DNA from: CAZBQG01 sp964493945
GTDB taxonomy: Bacteria > Pseudomonadota > Alphaproteobacteria > Rhodospirillales > UBA2165
Reading direction: 5' to 3'
NCBI GenBank assembly: GCA_964493945.1
Contig: CAZBQG010000209.1
Coordinates: 1-8,127 of the forward strand
Length of the DNA stretch: 8,127 nucleotides
In this document: piece after piece, positions 6,265 through 8,127 of the stretch
Layout: every line of letters starts with the position of its first letter
Numbering within the stretch: the stretch's first letter is position 1
Translations under genes and position numbers: made by a program
The notes under the pieces: generated by a model
Databases searched by the model: none
What the model saw: the letters and a program-made list of their open reading frames with translations, nothing else
What the model was told of the DNA's origin: nothing

Positions 6265-7365
6265 ATGCGTCTGATGAAATTATTGGCACTCACACCGGCG
6301 GCGCTTTTGCTGGCCGCACCGGTCCAGGCAAAGGAATATTACGCGGGCAAATCGATCACCGTTCTGGTCGGCTTCAGCGCCGGCGGCGGGACCGACCTCA
6401 CGGCCCGCATCATGGCCGGGCATCTGGGCAAGAACATTGCTGGAAATCCGAAAGTGATCGTCAAGAACATGCCCGGCGGCGGCGGCATCAAGGCGACCAA
6501 CTTTCTCAGGGACAAGGGTCTGCCCGACGGGCTGACCGTCATCTGGGGCCCGTGGCAGCCTTTCGCCCAGATCATCAAGCAGCGCGGCATGCGCTTTAGG
6601 TATCAGGAAATGACTTTCCTGGCCGGGGCCCGGTCCGATCCGCAAGTCATGTTTATGCGCAAAGACGCCATTCCGGGCGGTGCTTCCAAGCCAGCCGACA
6701 TCATGAAGGCGACCAAAATTCTCCGCTATGCGGCGATCCGTCCGACCATATCGCTGTCCATGTTCGGGCGCCCGGCGCTGGAAATGCTGGGGGTCAAATA
6801 CCGCTATGTACCGGGCTATAAAGGTGGCGCCAAGGTGCGCGTCGCGACCCGCTCGGGCGAAGCCGATCTGGGGGTTCACGGCCTGACCGGTTACCGCTCG
6901 GCCATCGTTCCCAATCAGGTGAAAAAGGGACTGGTGATCGGGCTGTTCGCAACCCCGGTGAAAGACGCCAAGGGCAATTATGTGCGCTCCGAGAGCATCT
7001 CCGAACTGCCCCATTTCCTGGAGATCTACAAAGAAATCAATGGCGGCAAAATGCCCAGCGGACCCCATTGGGAATTCATGAAGCTGTTTATCGATTTCTA
7101 CGACTTCATGTCCCATGCGGCCTTTGGACCGCCGACCATGAACAAGGAAGCGGCCGCCGCCCTGAGTAAGGGTTTCGAAGCTACGTTGCGCTCCAAGGGC
7201 TTTGTCGATGACCTGTTCAAGAAGACCGGCGGACGTCTGGCACCCAGATCGCGCAAGCGGGCCATGAGCGTCTTTGACCGGCTGTCGGGGGTGGATCCCA
7301 AACTGGTCGCCTTCACCAAGAAGTTCCTGGGTTCGGGCGGCAAGAAGAAGAAAAAGAAAAAATAG
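6265..7365 (+). CDS. Tripartite tricarboxylate transporter receptor (TctC/Bug family) with poly-lysine tail
   Basis: A 366-residue periplasmic solute receptor of the TctC/Bug family, which delivers small carboxylates or related molecules to a TctAB membrane unit or acts as an orphan sensor. The start at 6265 is chosen because AGGGAG (6251-6256) lies eight bases upstream and a clean signal peptide follows, with a hydrophobic core and a VQA|KE cleavage site after residue 22. An in-frame upstream start at 6157 would bury that peptide. Family marks are GFSAGGGTDLTARIMA (36-51) and KNMPGGGGIKATNFL (67-81). It is longer than the usual 320 to 330 residues. It ends in a Lys/Arg-rich segment, then GSGG and seven lysines encoded by mixed AAG and AAA codons, an odd C-terminus for an exported receptor. 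No tctA or tctB is visible. The gene converges on the small gene that follows, with nine bases between their stops. The ligand is unknown. Confidence 0.9.
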   Translation: MRLMKLLALTPAALLLAAPVQAKEYYAGKSITVLVGFSAGGGTDLTARIMAGHLGKNIAGNPKVIVKNMPGGGGIKATNFLRDKGLPDGLTVIWGPWQPFAQIIKQRGMRFRYQEMTFLAGARSDPQVMFMRKDAIPGGASKPADIMKATKILRYAAIRPTISLSMFGRPALEMLGVKYRYVPGYKGGAKVRVATRSGEADLGVHGLTGYRSAIVPNQVKKGLVIGLFATPVKDAKGNYVRSESISELPHFLEIYKEINGGKMPSGPHWEFMKLFIDFYDFMSHAAFGPPTMNKEAAAALSKGFEATLRSKGFVDDLFKKTGGRLAPRSRKRAMSVFDRLSGVDPKLVAFTKKFLGSGGKKKKKKK

Positions 7366-7374
7366 ACGGAGTTA

Positions 7375-7702
7375 TCAGTCCGAAAGGTCCAGATAGCCCC
7401 GCTCGATGGCGGTCATCAGGGCTTCGAAAGCCTCGCGCGCTTCCACATAGCCTCTTTTGTGGCGCGCGAGGTTTTCAATTTCCTCGTCGCTGGGCGCTTC
7501 GCCGTTCACGCTCTCGCCCAGTTTGAACGCCGCCTGCAAATAAAGGCTGCGCAGCTCGGCCACGGCCACCGCCAGGGGCAGGACGCTTTCGGAGTTGATG
7601 GCGACAAGAGGGGGCTGATGACTTCCCGGATGGCCACCCGGATGGCCTGTTCCATGGCGCCGACAAAGTGCTGGTTTTTCTCAGATCATCTATGTCGATC
7701 AT
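7375..7702 (-). pseudogene. Small helical hypothetical protein gene, two frame breaks
   Basis: The start at 7702 has GGAG at 7710-7713 and a good promoter upstream, but the frame fails twice. Adding one base to the A-run at 7675-7679 and one to the C-run at 7610-7614 (bases as read on the minus strand) restores a single 109-residue frame. It begins MIDIDDLRKNQHFVGAMEQA, runs through VAINSESVLPLAVAVAELRS and ends IERGYLDLSD. The restored protein is mostly alpha-helical and acidic towards its end, with no signal peptide, no clear membrane segment and no family I recognise. The smooth continuation across both repairs argues that this was one gene. Either it is decayed, or both breaks are base-calling errors in homopolymer runs. 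Its last 64 residues are intact in one frame (7375-7569). It converges on the receptor gene. Confidence 0.6.
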
Positions 7703-7733
7703 GTTCCAACTCCATGGGGCGGGGTTTTCCCGG

Positions 7734-7763
7734 ATAATAACTAATACCGGCAGGATTTGTCGA
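7734..7763 (-). promoter_or_regulatory. Sigma70-like promoter of the small hypothetical gene
   Basis: On the minus strand TCGACA (7763-7758) and TATTAT (7739-7734) are separated by 18 bases, each differing from the consensus at one position. A start site about seven bases beyond the -10 box would leave a leader of roughly 25 bases carrying the GGAG ribosome site. The left end of the inverted-repeat element lies 13 bases upstream of the -35 box, leaving the promoter itself intact. Confidence 0.55.
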
Positions 7764-7776
7764 ATTATTCACTTAT

Positions 7777-7807
7777 ACCAACCTGCATAAATAAACATCG
7801 ATTGTGA
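7777..7807 (+). repeat. Left terminal inverted repeat
   Basis: Outer arm of the element, 31 bases, pairing with 8083-8053 with mismatches at 7788 and 7798 (T in this arm, C in the reverse-complemented right arm). Both differences are transitions, as expected of two copies that have drifted apart slowly. Confidence 0.75.
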
Positions 7808-7906
7808 TCGTTTTGCCCGTTCTCCCGGCAGGGGGAGGAGGCGCGGTCGATGTTGTCGCATCGTCAAGCCTTCCCGACGCCCCGGGGGGTCCCCCCGAAC
7901 ATATTT

Positions 7907-7922
7907 GCGGGGGCGCCCCCGC
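7907..7922. repeat. Perfect 16-base GC palindrome inside the element
   Basis: GCGGGGGCGCCCCCGC reads the same on both strands. Just before it, GGGGGG-T-CCCCCC (7884-7896) is another near-gapless palindrome. A looser outer stem (GCCTTCCCG around 7868-7876 with GCGGGAAAGGC around 7937-7947) could enclose both. These give the left half of the element strong folding potential. Confidence 0.7.
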
Positions 7923-7957
7923 GGCCCCCGGGAGGGCGGGAAAGGCGACCCGGAGGG

Positions 7958-8052
7958 CGGCGTTGAGCGGCCTCCGGATGTCGTCGTGCACCGCTTGTGG
8001 TGCCACGGCACCACCGCGCGGCACGCTCCTAACCGGAAACCGCTCAACGCCG
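7958..8052. repeat. Long hairpin in the right half of the element
   Basis: CGGCGTTGAGCGG (7958-7970) and CCGCTCAACGCCG (8040-8052) are perfect 13-base complements; the stem extends to about 20 pairs with two mismatches. Inside lies a perfect GTGGTGCC-AC-GGCACCAC palindrome (7997-8014). The right arm directly abuts the right terminal repeat (8053-8083), so the hairpin is part of the element's design rather than of the flank. Confidence 0.7.
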
Positions 8053-8083
8053 TCACAATCGGTGTTTATTTGTGCAGGTTGGT
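8053..8083 (-). repeat. Right terminal inverted repeat
   Basis: Inverted partner of 7777-7807, 29 of 31 bases matching. It ends in GCAGGTTGGT at its outer edge. The 44 bases beyond it to the end of the window hold nothing recognisable. Confidence 0.75.
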
Positions 8084-8127
8084 TGTCTAATTCCGTCTCC
8101 GCAGTCAAGCTCTCCTGAACCTTTTGT

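Larger units (their letters stand above)
7777..8083. mobile_element. MITE-like non-coding element with 31-base terminal inverted repeats
   Basis: The segment is bounded by an inverted repeat: 7777-7807 (starting ACCAACCTGCATAAATAAAC) matches the reverse complement of 8053-8083 at 29 of 31 positions. The interior is very GC-rich, in contrast to the AT-rich flank on the left and to the AT-rich terminal repeats themselves. It is full of palindromes and has no credible gene; the open frames in it run on both strands because the ends mirror each other. Small size, terminal repeats and lack of a transposase match miniature inverted-repeat elements moved in trans. No convincing target-site duplication is visible (left flank TTCACTTAT, right flank TGTCTAATT). 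A large structured intergenic repeat that does not move is the main alternative. Confidence 0.6.

Noticed and set aside
7363..7384. Terminator between the two convergent genes
   Set aside because: Only a four-base CGGA/TCCG stem is present and there is no T-run, too weak to call.
7768..8092. Target-site duplication flanking the element
   Set aside because: The left flank (TTCACTTAT) and right flank (TGTCTAATT) share no direct repeat of useful length at the repeat boundaries, so none is claimed.
7804..8118. Open frames of 60 to 111 residues on both strands inside the inverted-repeat element
   Set aside because: They result from the mirrored ends and the stop-poor GC-rich core. Frames on opposite strands end in similar peptides because they read the two terminal repeats, and none has a convincing start.

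Overview
The window looks like an accessory, catabolism-oriented stretch of a GC-rich proteobacterial chromosome. An alphaproteobacterium is my best guess, from codon and base composition and from the mix of families (a TctC/Bug-type solute receptor, a family-5 ABC solute receptor and an ACMSD-type amidohydrolase). No rRNA, tRNA or phylogenetic marker is present, so the taxonomy is an inference.

Layout. The left two thirds is a minus-strand cluster read right to left: an amidohydrolase (5377 to 4223), a formylglycine-type sulfatase (4104 to 2530), an arylsulfate sulfotransferase (2513 to 858) and a broken ABC substrate-binding protein (753 to 50). The sulfatase and sulfotransferase are tightly coupled: 16 bases separate them and the second gene has a strong Shine-Dalgarno. 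The cluster is followed by an ~890-base spacer (5378-6264) holding an AT-rich promoter-like stretch, one weak small ORF and several dyads. On the plus strand, the spacer is followed by a tripartite-tricarboxylate-transporter receptor with a signal peptide and an odd poly-lysine tail (6265-7365). It converges on a small minus-strand hypothetical gene that is broken in two places (7702 to 7375). The right end is a 307-base non-coding element with 31-base terminal inverted repeats and dense internal palindromes (7777-8083). It resembles a MITE and sits just upstream of the small gene's promoter.

How the genes may work together. The sulfatase hydrolyses sulfate esters (or related phosphonate/phosphate esters) and the sulfotransferase moves sulfuryl groups from phenyl sulfates to other phenols. 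The amidohydrolase belongs to a family that often decarboxylates or hydrolyses ring-derived acids. The two solute receptors would feed small organic acids or conjugates to uptake systems whose membrane parts are not in the window. A route for handling sulfated aromatic compounds is a reasonable reading but remains an inference. Neither sulfur enzyme has a visible signal peptide, which is unusual for the sulfotransferase family and suggests cytoplasmic sulfuryl chemistry.

Three reading-frame breaks (one in the ABC receptor, two in the small gene) can each be repaired by adding one base to a short run. They may be sequencing or assembly errors rather than biological decay. The early stop of the ABC receptor near position 50 is a separate problem.
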